NCBI GenBank assembly: GCA_037951165.1
Contig: JBBDHG010000054.1
Location: 5,222,001 to 5,286,000, forward strand
Length of the DNA: 64,000 nucleotides
Source: Lophius americanus
Taxonomy: Eukaryota > Chordata > Actinopteri > Lophiiformes > Lophiidae
Direction of reading: 5' to 3'
Of this stretch, positions 47,040 to 59,049 are shown in pieces. The notes under the pieces are model-generated. The model had not been told where the DNA came from. It saw nothing but the letters and a program-made list of their open reading frames with translations, and did not search any database. Every line of letters begins with the position of its first letter. Position 1 is the stretch's first letter. Both the position numbers and the translations under genes were made by a program.

Positions 47040-47700
47040 TTCACGCCTCTTGAATTTGATGCTTTTTTTTCTTCCACTCAAGTGGACTGCTTTGGCTGTT
47101 TTCCCTCTTTCTTTGAAAGGAGCGGAGCATCACATTTACAAAGAGCTGAGAGGTTTTCCACATTAATCTAGATTTAATATTCGTTTCAAAATACGTTTTC
47201 CCTATTAATTAAAAGTAAACCATGTATTGTATGGTACATTATCCCTCTAACGGCCCCATGTGGAGATTATGAAGTGGAAAACTAATGGTGTAGACTCTAG
47301 CATTTGGGTTTTGCCTGAGTCATTTACATATCTGTGAGGGGATGTCGATGTATGTGCAAATAAGCAGAACTCTATGTGTGCCATGCTTTCTCCACCTCTC
47401 CCTCCCCTCCATGGTTTGCAGAGGAAGTCAAAGAAGAAGTGTTGCTTCTCTCCCCTCAGCTAGAGGAGGTAATGAGATTCTGTGCACCCTCTATTACGAG
47501 GAGGATGAGAAATCTGATTATTAAGGAGAGGCATGTGGCAGTAAGAAAAATCTGTTTGTTTTTTCTTATTGTATCACCCCCAGAAACAAAGGTGACCCCC
47601 ATGTTCCGTTCATTAAATCTTGCCTCCTCTAATTTATCAAGGTAAACTATCAGGGTTTCTGCTGAGCTAATCAAAAACGGGCAAACTTGTTAGGTGTGCC
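47040..47700. other. Enhancer-like block
   Basis: Repeat-free, including GAAAGGAGCGGAGCATCAC, CCACATTAATCTAGATTTAA, CTATTAATTAAAAG and GAGTCATTTACATATCTG. Overlapping frames at 47342-47674 on both strands have no domain. Candidate conserved non-coding element. Confidence 0.35.
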
Positions 47701-48044
47701 TCAAAAGGACACATCACAGGCTTTGAATTTCACTTCTACATACTGAGCTTTGCCCAATTCCTGCTTCCCCTGAAAAAGAAATGTTTTATGGACTTTAGCA
47801 TGGGTGTATTGACATTTTTCAAATGGAAAAGTTCAGGACGAAGAGGATGGATTATTACCCCCATTATGGTACAAGTTTAATTATTTTAAGGTAGCAGAGT
47901 GGTTTTCGGATGCAAATATCACAGAAAATCCCATTTGTGCGGCATATTTTTTTGCTCCTAGTTCTTGTTTTGCACATAGTGTGACACAATAAGACACAGG
48001 TACAGGTACATCTTATGACGGAATATGCAGATCTGATTTTTGTG

Positions 48045-48815
48045 TTTATTTACATCACAGAAGTTGAGATATTATGGAAATGTCATTGCTGCGTCCGCCA
48101 TAGATCCTTTTTGTTAACGCAATGACTCAAAAACTTTTCCCTGGATCTTTTTCAAATATTAGACCCCCATAGGCATTATTTTATTTTTTATTAATTAGGA
48201 GATCATACCTTCTCGAAAAACACTGCTTTTCAGACAAAACTTCTTAACTGTTGGTCTTATTTAATCCAACTTTACCAACTACCTCATTGTATTTTTAATA
48301 TTTTAATGTCATTGTTCATACTGCACTTACTTATATTTTGTATGAAACAGTTTTTTTGACCATTACTTCAGACCATATGTCTTATTATTTCCAAATTGGC
48401 TCTGAAATCTATTATGTATAAATATCGTTTCACTTTAATAATTCATATTTTACTCATTATGGGGAGCATTTTGTGGAGAACACAGCTTGTCGACATAACT
48501 TCCCAACCATAAGCCCAGATGTGTCTAAATTTCACTTGCATGAATTGACACAAGGAAATCTGTATTGTTTTGTCACTGAGCTAAGAGAAAAAAGTTAGCT
48601 GTGTTCATCTTCATGATTGAGTCACTATGGAATCAGATTGCTGACTTCCTAGAAATAGTTAGGTTGACTCGATATGGACTGTTTGAGATTATAAATGAGT
48701 CATATTGAATTTGACCAGTTCAATCAGCAGGGTTGTTTGTAAAACTCAGGGCACTGGGGGCTTTTAATGCATATACCCATGCTATCGGAGACGGCAGCGA
48801 AGGCCTAGTTGCATG
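48045..48815 (+). repeat. Unclassified dispersed repeat 'X', longest copy
   Basis: This copy shows head, body and tail. Head: CATTGCTGCGTCCGCC then GTTAACGCAATGACTCAAAA (compare AACGCGATAACTC in other copies). Body: ATTCATATTTTACTCATTAT at 48441-48460 with GACATAACTTCCCAACC and CAAGGAAATCTGTATTG following, and a more diverged monomer before it (TTCATACTGCACTTAC near 48314). Tail: GTTCAATCAGCAGGG, GGGGGCTTTTAATGC, GCTATCGGAGACGGCAGCG. No coding frame, no clear terminal inverted repeat. Confidence 0.7.
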
Positions 48816-48819
48816 TATG

Positions 48820-49379
48820 GGAGGGTTTATTCTTTAAATAGTCACAGATAATAATATTAACATTAAACAACTTTCTTTCATCACTTTAACAAGATATTTT
48901 ATTTATTTATTCTTTTAAAATGTAAATCAGGAATCCCACCAGCCTTTTTTCTTTGTAACAATTTCAAACTAGTTATTTCAATTTAATTCAGTCATTTGTG
49001 CACCTCTTAATGAATGGGAAGATAATCTCCATTCCATCTGAGCTCTTTGGAGATGTGAGGGGGGGTTTACCAACAGAGATGTGAGCATGAAGCTGAGTCA
49101 CTGCTTTATGCCTGATTGCACACGACTTTTGCATGTCCCTCTTCACCAATGTCACATGAGCTCATGTCAGCCAACACTTGTGGCAAAGCACCATACAGGT
49201 CTTTTTTGTTAAGAATCAGGTTTAATGGTTAGGAAAGTTGAGAATGGTGCTTTGCTAGGTCCATATCAAGTCCTCAGTGTTGTGTGGCCACTTTGAATTT
49301 GAAATGTTCGCACTCAATCAAACAAAACGATTTGGTTTTGACTGTAATTGCTCAGAATAATTGGTTGCTCCTAACTTTC
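48820..49379. other. Unassigned AT-rich sequence
   Basis: Nothing recognised. Confidence 0.45.
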
Positions 49380-49960
49380 TAATATGTAATAAGGACCGTC
49401 TAATAGGCATGTTTTAATCCTATTGTAGCTGCTCAGACGCATGAGTTCCGCAGGTGCCGGTGAGAAATTGGTATTTATTGCTGAACGCGTAATCACAGCA
49501 GCATCCTATCTCTGCAGGTCCCTGCTTCCTCCTATCTGAGGCCGTAATGCACACAGCAGGGTCACAAAGCCACACTCACAGTTTAAATGACCCAGAGTGG
49601 CTGCAGTGACGCTCACATGACAATACTCTGTGTCGTTAATTTGCACGGTGGAATGCTCCCTGCATAGATACCGAAGCGCCTGTAATCTTCCCCAGGAAAA
49701 TGTAATCGTGGATTCTGCACGGTGAACATTTCAGTCATCGGCTATCTGATCGTGATCAAGTCATTTTTTTTCCTCCTTTTAATGTCGTTAAGATGAAGAC
49801 TCACTTCTCAAAGATTCAAATTAATCTTTAAAACTAGACATCTCCTAACACGGGGAGCTCAGTGGGGTGACACTACAGCCCGAAGAGTTCATTTTAATCC
49901 CTATGGGCAATTATACTTTCAAATTATATCACAAAGTTAAATCTTGTTCACACTTAATTA
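49380..49960. other. Enhancer-like block
   Basis: Repeat-free and GC-elevated in part. Contains GAGGCCGTAATGCACACAG, GAACGCGTAATCACAGC, GTCGTTAATTTGCACGG and GAAAATGTAATCGTGG. No coding frame. Candidate conserved non-coding element. Confidence 0.38.
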
Positions 49961-50104
49961 ATTTAAACATTTAATTTTAGGCATGAAAGTTCCTGTCCTC
50001 CTCAAGTACAAAATGTCTATTTATGTCTATTTAGTGTATTTATTACCCTAAAGGATAAAGTAGCCTTAATGATAAGGATATTGGAGCTTTAGGCTATTGA
50101 GATG

Positions 50105-50134
50105 TTTGTGTGTGTGTGTGTTTGTTTGTGTGTT
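50105..50134. repeat. Short (TG)n tract
   Basis: TG dinucleotide run interrupted by TTTG. Non-coding. Flanking sequence to 50940 is otherwise unassigned. Confidence 0.85.
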
Positions 50135-50359
50135 TATAATATAACCACGCATCAATAAACTCTGACGGCATTTACTTGTCTTTTCTTACTTAAAGGTGCA
50201 GCCAGCAGTTCTAATCTAATGCACTTTTTTTTGTAATACTCAGTGAATATCTGTTTATGGTCAACTAGCTGTCTGTTCTGAGTTCAGGATGAAATCGGTT
50301 CTGGTCTTGGAGCATGTGCACTTTAAAATGGAAATAAATAAAGTGGCTCTAACGAAGTA

Positions 50360-50392
50360 GAATCTCTCCAGAATCTCTCCAATCTCTCCAGA
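50360..50392. repeat. Short tandem AATCTCTCCAG
   Basis: Three consecutive GAATCTCTCCA-like units of 10-11 bases. Minor local duplication. Confidence 0.8.
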
Positions 50393-50944
50393 TTCTGTCT
50401 CTGCATCAGACTTAATCCTCACTCATAGACCAAATCTACGCTTTGATACTAATGAACGGACATTGGAGATACTTCACCAACATGGACAAAACTATTATTA
50501 CTATTATTTATTTAGAATAATTTGGGCAACAATTGCTCTAGATGTGGTTATTTTCTCTTTCAGTCAGTGTGGCGTGGGGGGTCACTAGTGTTGTTGGCTT
50601 GACATTGCACTGCCATTATTTGTTTTGTTGTTGTTGAGGGAGGAGTCGACCTTCGGACAGAGCAGAGACTATACAGTTGTTTTACGTTCAGATTGCATCG
50701 CACATTACATTTTTTTCTCAATTCCGATCTTTTAACCTTGACCGTTCACATTCATCTGTGCCTATGACCTGCATCTGATATCAGTGTGGACAGATCTATA
50801 TCATGACCCCACATTTTAAAGAAACATGCTGCTGAACAGAAAGATTTGTCATAAAAATGATCCAAATTAGTCACATTTCTTTCATTGCTGAAGAAACAGC
50901 GGTGTGTTGAATGTTTGTCTCATTTTAAGGCAAGAAATTAAAAA

Positions 50945-51390
50945 CAGGATATGATTGAAGCATTTTCCCATTTATTTATTATATCACCAAAAAGTCGGCC
51001 GCCGACGTCACCGCAGATGCTTCGTGTTAAAGCGATAACTCAAAAACTGTATCATGCATCGTTTTTTATTTTTATTTTGCACCCACATACTGTAAACCTT
51101 AAAAGTGCGAGCAAGAATTGCAGTATTTTTCGTCAACTTCGGTTGTATGTTTCTGACGCTAGGGGGAGCAAGTTTGTCCAAGTTTGGTGCGTAAGAATGT
51201 TATGTATGTAATGTGTATCATATTTTACTCTAAAAGTTCCCTCTTTACTCACAATAGGAGTTTCCTCTACGAAATAATACTGTGTTTCTGACCAAACACC
51301 ACATTTAATTTGAGAAGTTCAATCAGGGGGATTTCTTATGCCTGACTTTTCGGGGATATCCCCTCGCTGTCGTGGAGGACAGCGTAGTTA
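50945..51390 (+). repeat. Unclassified dispersed repeat 'X', copy with head and tail
   Basis: Head: TTATTATATCACCAAAAAGT, GACGTCACCGCAGATGC, TTCGTGTTAAAGCGATAACT, CAAAAACTG. Body: TCATATTTTACTCTAAAAG and CTTTACTCACAATAGG with GTGTTTCTGACC. Tail: GTTCAATCAGGGGG, ATGCCTGACTTTTCGGGG, CGCTGTCGTGGAGGACAGCG. The chance open frame 50951-51211 crosses the head and has no domain. Confidence 0.72.
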
Positions 51391-51399
51391 AATTTTAAC

Positions 51400-51779
51400 C
51401 TTATGTATCAGTTTTTGTAGCTGCAATCCTCCTGCAACTCCTTTTTAGAGATGTTATCTCACTCTCACCGTTATCTTTATAAGCACAGACTCAGAATACA
51501 AATGTTATTATCAGAAATCAACTCCTCTATGAAATTTAAATGGTCATATTTTGGAGAAAAATATAGAATAATGGATTTACTCTGACAATATCATGTAGTC
51601 TAAAATGTGGACTGGAGTGGCGACCACAATAGTTGTGCTGTTTCCGAGTTAATTAATGATGTTTGTGCACTATTGTTTCTCATTTTTATAATGAATGCAT
51701 TACTGCACTGTCACTGAGTCCATTTTGACAAATAGTTGGGTGGGTGAAAATAAAAAAAACATACATTGGTGGCTGCCAA
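51400..51779. other. Unassigned AT-rich sequence
   Basis: Nothing recognised. Confidence 0.45.
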
Positions 51780-52780
51780 GGGGTTAGATTTTGAATTAAT
51801 TTAGGGAAATGAATTCAGTGGTAATAGGCCCTGACAGCAGACTGTGGGCAATTGTGATGGCAATGATTGATGGTTGATGCAGACCCAAACGATGCTTGTT
51901 TTGCTCCTGGTGTATTTAAAATCTTACTTCTGTGTTCATTAAAAATGAATAAATCATTAATTAAAATAAATGAATTAATGAAAAGGATGGTATTAGTGAG
52001 TCTTTAACATTAAATACTGTAGATGCTGAAACGATGTTTTAAGGGAAGTGGACCATCTCTGACCCCCACGAGAGAGGAAGCCTATCACGGCTCGCATCGT
52101 TCTCCTGCAGTCAGTATCTTTTGACAGTGGCGTAATGCTGATCAGATAGCCGTGTGTAGTCATTGCTTACATGTGTCACAACCACCGTCCATGATCATGT
52201 CAGAGTCATGCTGGGCGCTAGAGCCAGACTCAGGGCTCGATGGACCTAGCTGTTTTCGCAGATGACATTTCCCCAGCATGACTGGGCTAGCGGAGCTCCA
52301 GCAGCAGAACGACTAATGTGCCTCTCCTGGGCCCTGCAGAACGGTGCTGGCAGCTGGAATGTGGGGGCACAGGTGCTGCCAGTCCCTGTTAGCTTTACAG
52401 CACCTCCTAATGAGTCACAAACAATCCCAGCGTGTGTCGGCTGTGATATCTCCGCTTATTTTAAGTCTAATGAATAAACAAGCCCTTTTCTGTACATGGC
52501 CGCGGCGGCGATAGTGGAACAAACTTATAGTTTCATATCTTTGATCATTTATATTGTGCATGGGCATCACCAGCATTGATTAATGTTGTATTTGTAATTA
52601 GCCTGAAATGTGAAGAGGAATAATCAGATAAGGTTTGGGATGGCGACTTCTTTCAAAAGCCGCACCCTGATGTCTTTTGTTGCTGGAGCTAAAAAGAAGT
52701 CCATAAAACGCTGACGTTAAATCAGATTGATTTATTGGTTCTTTGGGCCGGACACGATTATCTTCTGACTCTGGGGATCA
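51780..52780. other. Enhancer-like block
   Basis: About 1 kb without recognised repeats. Includes GGCAATGATTGATGGTTG, CTTATTTTAAGTCTAATG, ATGGCCGCGGCGGCGATAG and TTGATTAATGTTGTATTTG. Short plus frame 52262-52477 has no domain. Candidate conserved non-coding element(s). Confidence 0.37.
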
Positions 52781-53385
52781 GTTTGCTTCCCATACAGGAC
52801 CGGGTTCTGCCACACACTCATGACAGCTAAATTGTTTCACTCCTAGAGGTTGTCCTCTCGTCCCCCTTACCAAAGCCACTTGTTACAGAGATATGGTATA
52901 ATTATGCCCAGAGGAACTTGTAAGCCTGTACCGTGGCTCCGTTTCTCTTCCAGAATGTTCTCCTCTGTGGGAACCTAAAACCAGGCAGATGAGGAGGGTA
53001 AGATTTGTATTCCCTCTTTGTTAGGAGGAAATATTGGATGGTGCTTTCATAAAGTAGAGCACCGTTTAGAATCACCTAGATCCCCTGGAGATTTTTTTTT
53101 TTCCTCTCAGGTTAATACAACGGCACTTCCTGGTTTAATTGTGAGGAAGAACTATATTTTACATACATAATTAATTTTTTCTGTTGAGAAAAAAAAAAGA
53201 AGATCTTGTTATCGTTATCAAAAAAAGAAAACTCTGTGGGGAAAAAAATCCCCTCTTTGGATGTTTTCTTTGGCAGACGTAACGTACCTCAGAATTGTTT
53301 TAGGCAGGTGAACACGTTGGCAAACGGAGACAAGGATAAGATCTATAAATGGTTACTTCTTCTCTGGTGTCAGGGGGTATTGGGT
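52781..53385. other. Unassigned sequence
   Basis: Nothing recognised. Confidence 0.4.
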
Positions 53386-53452
53386 GGCAGTGGAGGAGGT
53401 GGTGGAGGTGGGGGGGGGGGGGGGGGTGGGGGGGGGGGGGGGGGGGGGGGGG
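53386..53452. repeat. Poly-G / GGT-rich tract
   Basis: GGT/GGA units pass into a run of about 45 bases that is all G except for a T at 53427. It could form G-quadruplexes on the plus strand, and is a frequent site of sequencing and assembly error. The glycine-rich reading frame over it (53206-53463) is an artefact of the run. Confidence 0.93.
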
Positions 53453-53805
53453 TTACTCACTGACCATTAGTGTGCTGAAGTGCAGTACATTCTATGGCCT
53501 GTCAGCTTCACCACTAATGTGTGAAGAAATAACTCTATTTCCTACCCGCTGAAATCCCCCGCTCTAACATGACTACGAGCACATACTGTTCAGATTACAT
53601 GTTTCTTTGTTGCAAAAGCTTTTAGACAATACTGTTTACATGGTGTGGCAGGTGTCACAGCAGTAAATAACCACACGAAAACATGCAAGTTCAACAATAA
53701 TTTATGTTTATAAAGGACTTTTCTATAAGTTACAATGTGATGTGTGGTAATCAGGTCAAATAATAGCATAAAAATTCTACTATAAGTAAAATTGAGCAAC
53801 AAACA

Positions 53806-54435
53806 ATGAACAACCTATTCTTTATAATAAGGATAATAAAGATAATAATAATAATGCAGTTTATATATAGGGCTTGTTTTTCCAAATACTCCAAAGACAC
53901 AGTAGAGGCAAAGAAAAAAACCCGAAACAGCAGGTATTGTCACACAATAATGACATATTTACAAATGGGACATTACACATACCACACATACATTCACTTA
54001 TTAAAACATCAATAAAAACACAAAATACAGATTACAAAACACAAAACTGATTTCCAAACTGGATCTGTTGGGGTTTCGGGTTAACAAAACAAACAAAAAA
54101 AAAAGACAAGTGTGAGGGTAACAAAAAAAAAAAGACAAGTGTGAGTGTAACAAAAAAAAAAGACAAGTGTGAGGGTGGAGGAGGTCTGTAGGTAGGAGGG
54201 GGGCCGGGTTATGGAGGGATTTGTGGGAGTGGAGAAGGAGGGTATCCTGGCTACGTTGTGGGATGGGGCCCAGTGGAGGTTCTGGAGGACAGAGGTGATG
54301 TGGTCATGAGAGCGAGTGTGGATGAGGCGGGGAGGCATGAACAGGAGTTTATTGAGGACTTTGGATGTTGTTTCATACAAGTTGCCGTCTCAGTATTCGA
54401 GTCGGGACGTAATGAAGGCGATTAAGAATAAAAAT
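53806..54435 (-). repeat. Teleost interspersed repeat with tRNA/LINE-like tail, reverse
   Basis: Begins with AATAATAATAATGCAGTTTA, TATATAGGGC and CCAAATACTCCAAAGACAC (equivalent of the ATAATAA..TTTATATAGCGC 3' end of fish repeats, reversed). It continues after an internal tandem array with GGAGGTCTGTAGGTAGGAG, GTTATGGAGGGATTTGTGG, GTTGTGGGATGGGGCCCAG, GAGGTTCTGGAGGACAGAGG and TCGAGTCGGGACGTAATGAAG. This order matches a very common teleost repeat. The minus frame 54081-54380 is not a gene. Confidence 0.7.
54087..54176. repeat. ~29-bp tandem array, three units
   Basis: Three copies of AACA(A)n-GACAAGTGTGAGGGT. Units differ mainly in A-run length, plus one G-to-T change in the middle unit. It sits inside the interspersed repeat 53806-54435. 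Confidence 0.92.
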
Positions 54436-54729
54436 ATGTATTTTTAAGCAGGACTTTATGACACGACACAGTTCTTGCTGCTCTGATCGGATCAGATCTT
54501 GAGGCAAAAATGCAATAACTCATAAATGCCCCTTAATAAACATCTTAGAATCCACACTAAAAGCAGAGAAAACGAGAGTAAAGCTGTTAAATTATTGGAT
54601 ACAGCGCGTGTGTCGTGAGGACGGATCCTTCTTTCTTTATACTGTTGCTGATATTGCCTCCTTCACACATCTGTACACAGACACTGTGTAACTCCAGTGT
54701 TGTGGTGCTTGTCGTTATCCCAGTGATGA
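54436..54729. other. Unassigned sequence
   Basis: Nothing recognised. Confidence 0.4.
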
Positions 54730-55350
54730 CATTTAGTTGATCAAAGAATGATTCTGGTGATTAATTATTTTCTTTACGCTGAGTGGTGTAGAACTAGCCG
54801 ACCAGCCTCTCCACGCCTGTGTGATGCATTAAGAGGTGCAGAGCGCTGAGGAGAGGTGTGTGTTGAGGGGCTTAACCCCTACTGCTGTTCTCGTCTGTCC
54901 GACACCAACCCCCACCACCCACCCGCTTCCTCACCTCCTCCCCCACCCAAGCCTCTTCCTCTTCCTCTCTCAGCGCTCCCCTCCTACATTGGGGCAAAAG
55001 ACAAACAGCATTATTTATGCTTGGTAAAACACCTCTTAATTACTTATGAGCTCCAGCCGCTCCCCGCCACCAACAGCCATTAAACACCCCCTAAAAGCAT
55101 GCTATTGGATATTAGCACACTTGAGCATTTAAGAAGATATCTTGAAAATAAATAAATCCGGGAGTGATTTACATATGCACAGCAGCTGATATTTGTGCTC
55201 GGCGGCGCCTCCTCCAAGGGCTTGTCTTATTACCTCTGTCCTCCGGTCCTAGCAAAGGGACCAGGGGAGCCGGCAGGTGATTAATTCTGTTCTCACACAA
55301 AGCCAACGATTCCATAACAGGGAGCAGAGGAGGGTTCCCATCAAGCTTTT
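54730..55350. other. Enhancer-like block
   Basis: Repeat-free and partly GC/C-rich (54900-54980 is pyrimidine-rich). Contains CCGGGAGTGATTTACATATG, GCTCGGCGGCGCCTCC and GGTGATTAATTCTG. The two plus frames at 54836-55083 are proline-rich by composition. Candidate conserved non-coding element. Confidence 0.37.
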
Positions 55351-56139
55351 AGTAAATAAAGAGTCTCAGTCTCTCATGTTGTTGTTGTTTTTTCTTTTCT
55401 TTCTCAGCTTTTCTTCTGTTTTTGGGCTAATTCACTTGTTCATGATTGAAAACGTTGTGTACATTATCTAGTCAATTATACTGTATTATTTGTAGTTGGT
55501 GTTTTAAAAGCTTGAGATTCACCTTCACTGTGCAAATGATTGATAACTTTGTGTTTGATATTTTCATGTTCAGTCTAGTAAACCCGTTTTTGTTAGTAGT
55601 TCATAACATTCTATTGTTTGTATGGTTCCGCTCTTTATTTTCCTACTGCCCTTTCTGCTGTAACACTGATATTTCTTCCACTGTTGTATCTCTTTTTCTT
55701 CTTAATTTATCTCATAACATCTTATCTTCTTCAGCAGACATGATGATGTCATAGTTTGATGCCTCTCATCTCCTCTCATCTCTTTAAATGTTTGGGTGAT
55801 ATCAAATTAAAACAAGGGGAAAACATTTTTCTGAAATAGTTTCTGGAATGCTTCCCCTTTTCAGAGATCTGTTTTGTATATCTATACAAATATCTAATTA
55901 TCAGCCATTTTTGAAACTTTTACCCCCATATAAAAAATAAATCTTGTAATGTAATTTCTTGGTAACACATTTCCCTTTTTATTAACATACCCATAAATAG
56001 ATATATAGAAAATGTCAAAGTTACTAATAGGTTTAAAGTGACACAAATTAAATAGATGGTAGTACAGGACATGATATTAAAGTATTAGGAATCTTAAATG
56101 GATTAAAACCAACTTTTAGCAAGCAATTTGAAGATTAGT
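55351..56139. other. AT-rich DNA with no recognisable feature
   Basis: T-rich. The 102-codon frame 55446-55754 is phenylalanine/leucine/serine-rich by composition. Nothing was recognised. Confidence 0.45.
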
Positions 56140-56440
56140 CTTTAAGGACGTCATGAGTTAAAACTCGAGGATAAAGCTGTATAAGGGACTTTTGTGTTTC
56201 TTATTGTGCAGGATGCCTGTATGGGGATGTAAAAGACACATTTTTGAGACTGTGTCATGGCTAAGCTGGCCAAACCTCCAGACAAACCTTCTTCAGTTGA
56301 AGCTGAACCAGGAAAATCTCTGTGTTCAACTCTGCCCCTAATTACGCCATCAGATTCAAACAGTAGAGCCATCAGCTGTTCGCTCGGTTTTTGCACTATT
56401 TTTAATCCCTCTGTCTAATTACCGCTTTATTCCCGGGTCT
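56140..56440. other. Enhancer-like block
   Basis: Repeat-free; CCCTAATTACGCCATCAG and TGTCTAATTACCGC give TAATTA cores. No coding domain in the minus frame 56151-56396. Confidence 0.33.
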
Positions 56441-56827
56441 CTACGACGTGGCTGTGAGAGACCATTAATTTTTCACTCCAATTTGTTATATTTTTTGCAA
56501 TATAATTGGATCAGATTAATTATTATGATTAATGGATTCTTCGGTATCGGTGTGTTATGCTATTCTAAGTTACCAGTGAAATAAACGCTTTAATAATCAA
56601 ACCTCTTTCTAGATTTGATCTGTGTATGAGATCAAATTCGGCATATTTATTTTTCTTGCATCTGGCAAAATCAAACGGATTTCTTTCTAAATTTCTTGAT
56701 ACAGTAACTCAATATTAAAGAACAATTAATATTTATCCTAATATTCACTGTGATACGAGTAATGTGTGTAATTAAAATGAATAAAAGTTTCCTTCTCTTC
56801 TTATCACATCTGTACATAATATACACT

Positions 56828-57400
56828 CTAAGAGATAAAACATCACATTTACTTAAATAAGTTGTTCCCATAAAAGTAGCTTGAATAAAGTTGAAATAAA
56901 TAAATAAGAGTTTGGAAATGTAACTATTGCTAAAATCTATAAAGCAAATGTTACCAAAACATCTTCATTAAGTGCCACATAATACAGTAATGTTACATTA
57001 ATGTTTCATTAACTCAATGCGGCATTGAACGGTTTTAGTTCAGCCTGTTGCCTGAACTAAAACCGTCATGTTGAATTTACTAAACAAGATAATGCAATCC
57101 CAATTCCTTTTAATATTGCATTTATGAGATTGATCTCCCTTTTTTTTCATGTCAAAAGTTGCATCTGTTAAGTTCTTTCAACAAAAACAACATCTATCCA
57201 TGGTTTATTTAATGAAAACAATTATATTGAATGTACTAAATATAGTTATGTTGATTTGTTTTAACTTAGTTGACTTGACTAAACAAATTGTTTAAACCCA
57301 CAGTCGTTCAATATTTCATTAAACCTGTAATTTCTCAAAAAAATTAATATAAATTGAAATATTATTTCAGTAAAAAAAAAAATCTTAAATACTTTATGAC
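56828..57400 (+). repeat. AT-rich dispersed repeat, copy 3, with central palindrome
   Basis: The left part aligns with 6715-6910 (ACATCACATTTACTT, AAGTTGAAAT, CCAAAACATCTTCATTAAGTG). The middle carries a perfect palindrome at 57029-57066. The right part has TATGTTGATTTGTTTTAAC and AGTTGACTTGAC text. No transposase frame is visible. The layout suggests a non-autonomous DNA element, but termini are not defined. Confidence 0.5.
57029..57066. repeat. Perfect 15-bp inverted repeat
   Basis: ACGGTTTTAGTTCAG, loop CCTGTTGC, CTGAACTAAAACCGT. Arms match exactly over 15 bases. It could extrude as a cruciform or fold as an RNA hairpin. Confidence 0.95.
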
Positions 57401-58055
57401 GAAAAATTGTATTTAATAGAAAACAGTAAATTTTAATTAGATTAACTCAACCTTTTAGTAAAGCATGTTTTTAGAAAGCTATTTGACCGTCATTAGTCTT
57501 TTTTGTCGTATCAAGTTACATTTTTTTTTTATGAAGTCCTGATAAAGAATAAAATAAAATTTATTGAATAAGATTTGGCCATGGTTGATGCCTCCATCTT
57601 GGTGGCCCTTTTGACCTGTGGTGTCACCCTGGGCTCCATCTTTGGCCTCTTAACCTTTAGCCCATGCCTGCTGCCACTGGGTCATATTATAAACCGGTTC
57701 ATTCACATTTTTCAGGAAAATAAAAGTGAAGGAAAATGTTCTCAACCAAACAGCAGGATATTAAAAGGTTAATGGGAGGAAACTCCCTTGTTTTAGTTGT
57801 AAAATCAGTTATTTAGTTATTTCAACATAAAAAGTCAGGTAACGCAAACAACCCCAATGTTTCATCGGTCAGAGAGTAGTAATTCTGTTTCAACGATCAA
57901 CCCAACCCCAACTCTCTATTTACCGCTGCAACCACAGTCAATCGGCTCAAATTCAAGTTTATAACATTTAGTTTTTTAATTAGAAGGGAAATTGTTTCCC
58001 ATCACCCTAAATCCACACCATGTCTGCAATTTAGCTCCTCCAAAAATACTGTCCA
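57401..58055. other. Unassigned sequence
   Basis: Contains an open 65-codon frame (57575-57772) beginning MAMVDASILVALL. No family was recognised. The remainder is AT-rich. Confidence 0.35.
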
Positions 58056-58740
58056 GTTATGTTGGATGGACACTAGTCAATTCCCTGTGCATGGGAATGG
58101 CTCATTAACAGGCAGAGGACAGCAGTGAGCGTTTGTATATGGCTGCCGGTGTTGGATGTGTAGAATGGATTTATGGTGTCACTCAGCCCTGGAGAACGAC
58201 TAATGAGGGTGCGCAGGCTAGCTCCGTCCGAGTGGGGTAATTCCACCCACCATCCATCCAACAGAGGAGGTTGGAGGGAGGGAGGAGCGGGTTTGTGGAA
58301 GGAGGACACATCCCTCATTACGTGAGAGGGTCTCAGGAGCTTTCTTTAATATTTTAATAAATAACATCAGCCCAACAAGAAATTAATGAATAGTATCATT
58401 AATAATGAGCCCGAGTCTTGTAGTGATGGGACAGATATTAAATTGAACCACTGCGGGGACATCTCCTGAGACTGTGAATCTCTCCAGCAGCAAACATGGC
58501 CAGTGAATGAAGCAGCCATCCCTCCGTGCCAACAGCTTTTTCAACAGGTTGAAAGTAATAAAGGAGGATTTTCCCAGCGACAGAGTTAAGCCCTAGGAAA
58601 TCTGCGCATGTAGATCACTGTGAAAGGCACAGCCAAATGTGATCCTTAATTAAACTTTAATCAAGATAATGCTGCTTGCAGGAGGAGTAGTTTTAAAAAA
58701 AAAGGTGTCCCCAGCCCCCCGTTTCCATCCAGGCTACCTC
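58056..58740. other. Enhancer-like block
   Basis: Repeat-free and GC-elevated. GAACGACTAATGAGGGTGCG, GTGGGGTAATTCCACCC, AAATTAATGAATAG and GATCCTTAATTAAAC give clustered TAAT cores. No domain in the minus frame 58073-58318. Confidence 0.4.
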
Positions 58741-59049
58741 CCCGCTTCATATTGTAGTGGTCATAACCCCACTTATCTGCTTCTTAAACTCGTGCATGTT
58801 CATTTGTTTGCTTGTTTTGTTTGTGTTCATTTGTAAATCCTGTTGTTCTCCTTCTCTGTGGTTTGGTTCAGGTGTATACTTTTCAGGATTTGTCTTGCTT
58901 TATTTGATCTCGGTAAGTTTTGCCCACCTGATTATGCGGAACACTTCAACTGATTCATCATAATCTAATTTGCCTTTCCAACATTAACTTATTTAAAAAA
59001 AGAAATTAACTGATTCCATTTCTCTTTAGTTTTCATTGCAATATAAATA
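58741..59049. other. T-rich unassigned sequence
   Basis: The frame 58757-58963 is cysteine/leucine/phenylalanine-rich by composition. Nothing was recognised. Confidence 0.4.

Noticed and set aside
53206..53463. Glycine-rich 85-codon frame
   Set aside because: It is produced by the poly-G tract and has no other support.
57575..57772. 65-codon frame starting MAMVDASILVALL, superficially like a membrane peptide
   Set aside because: No homologue recognised, short, and placed beside an AT-rich repeat.
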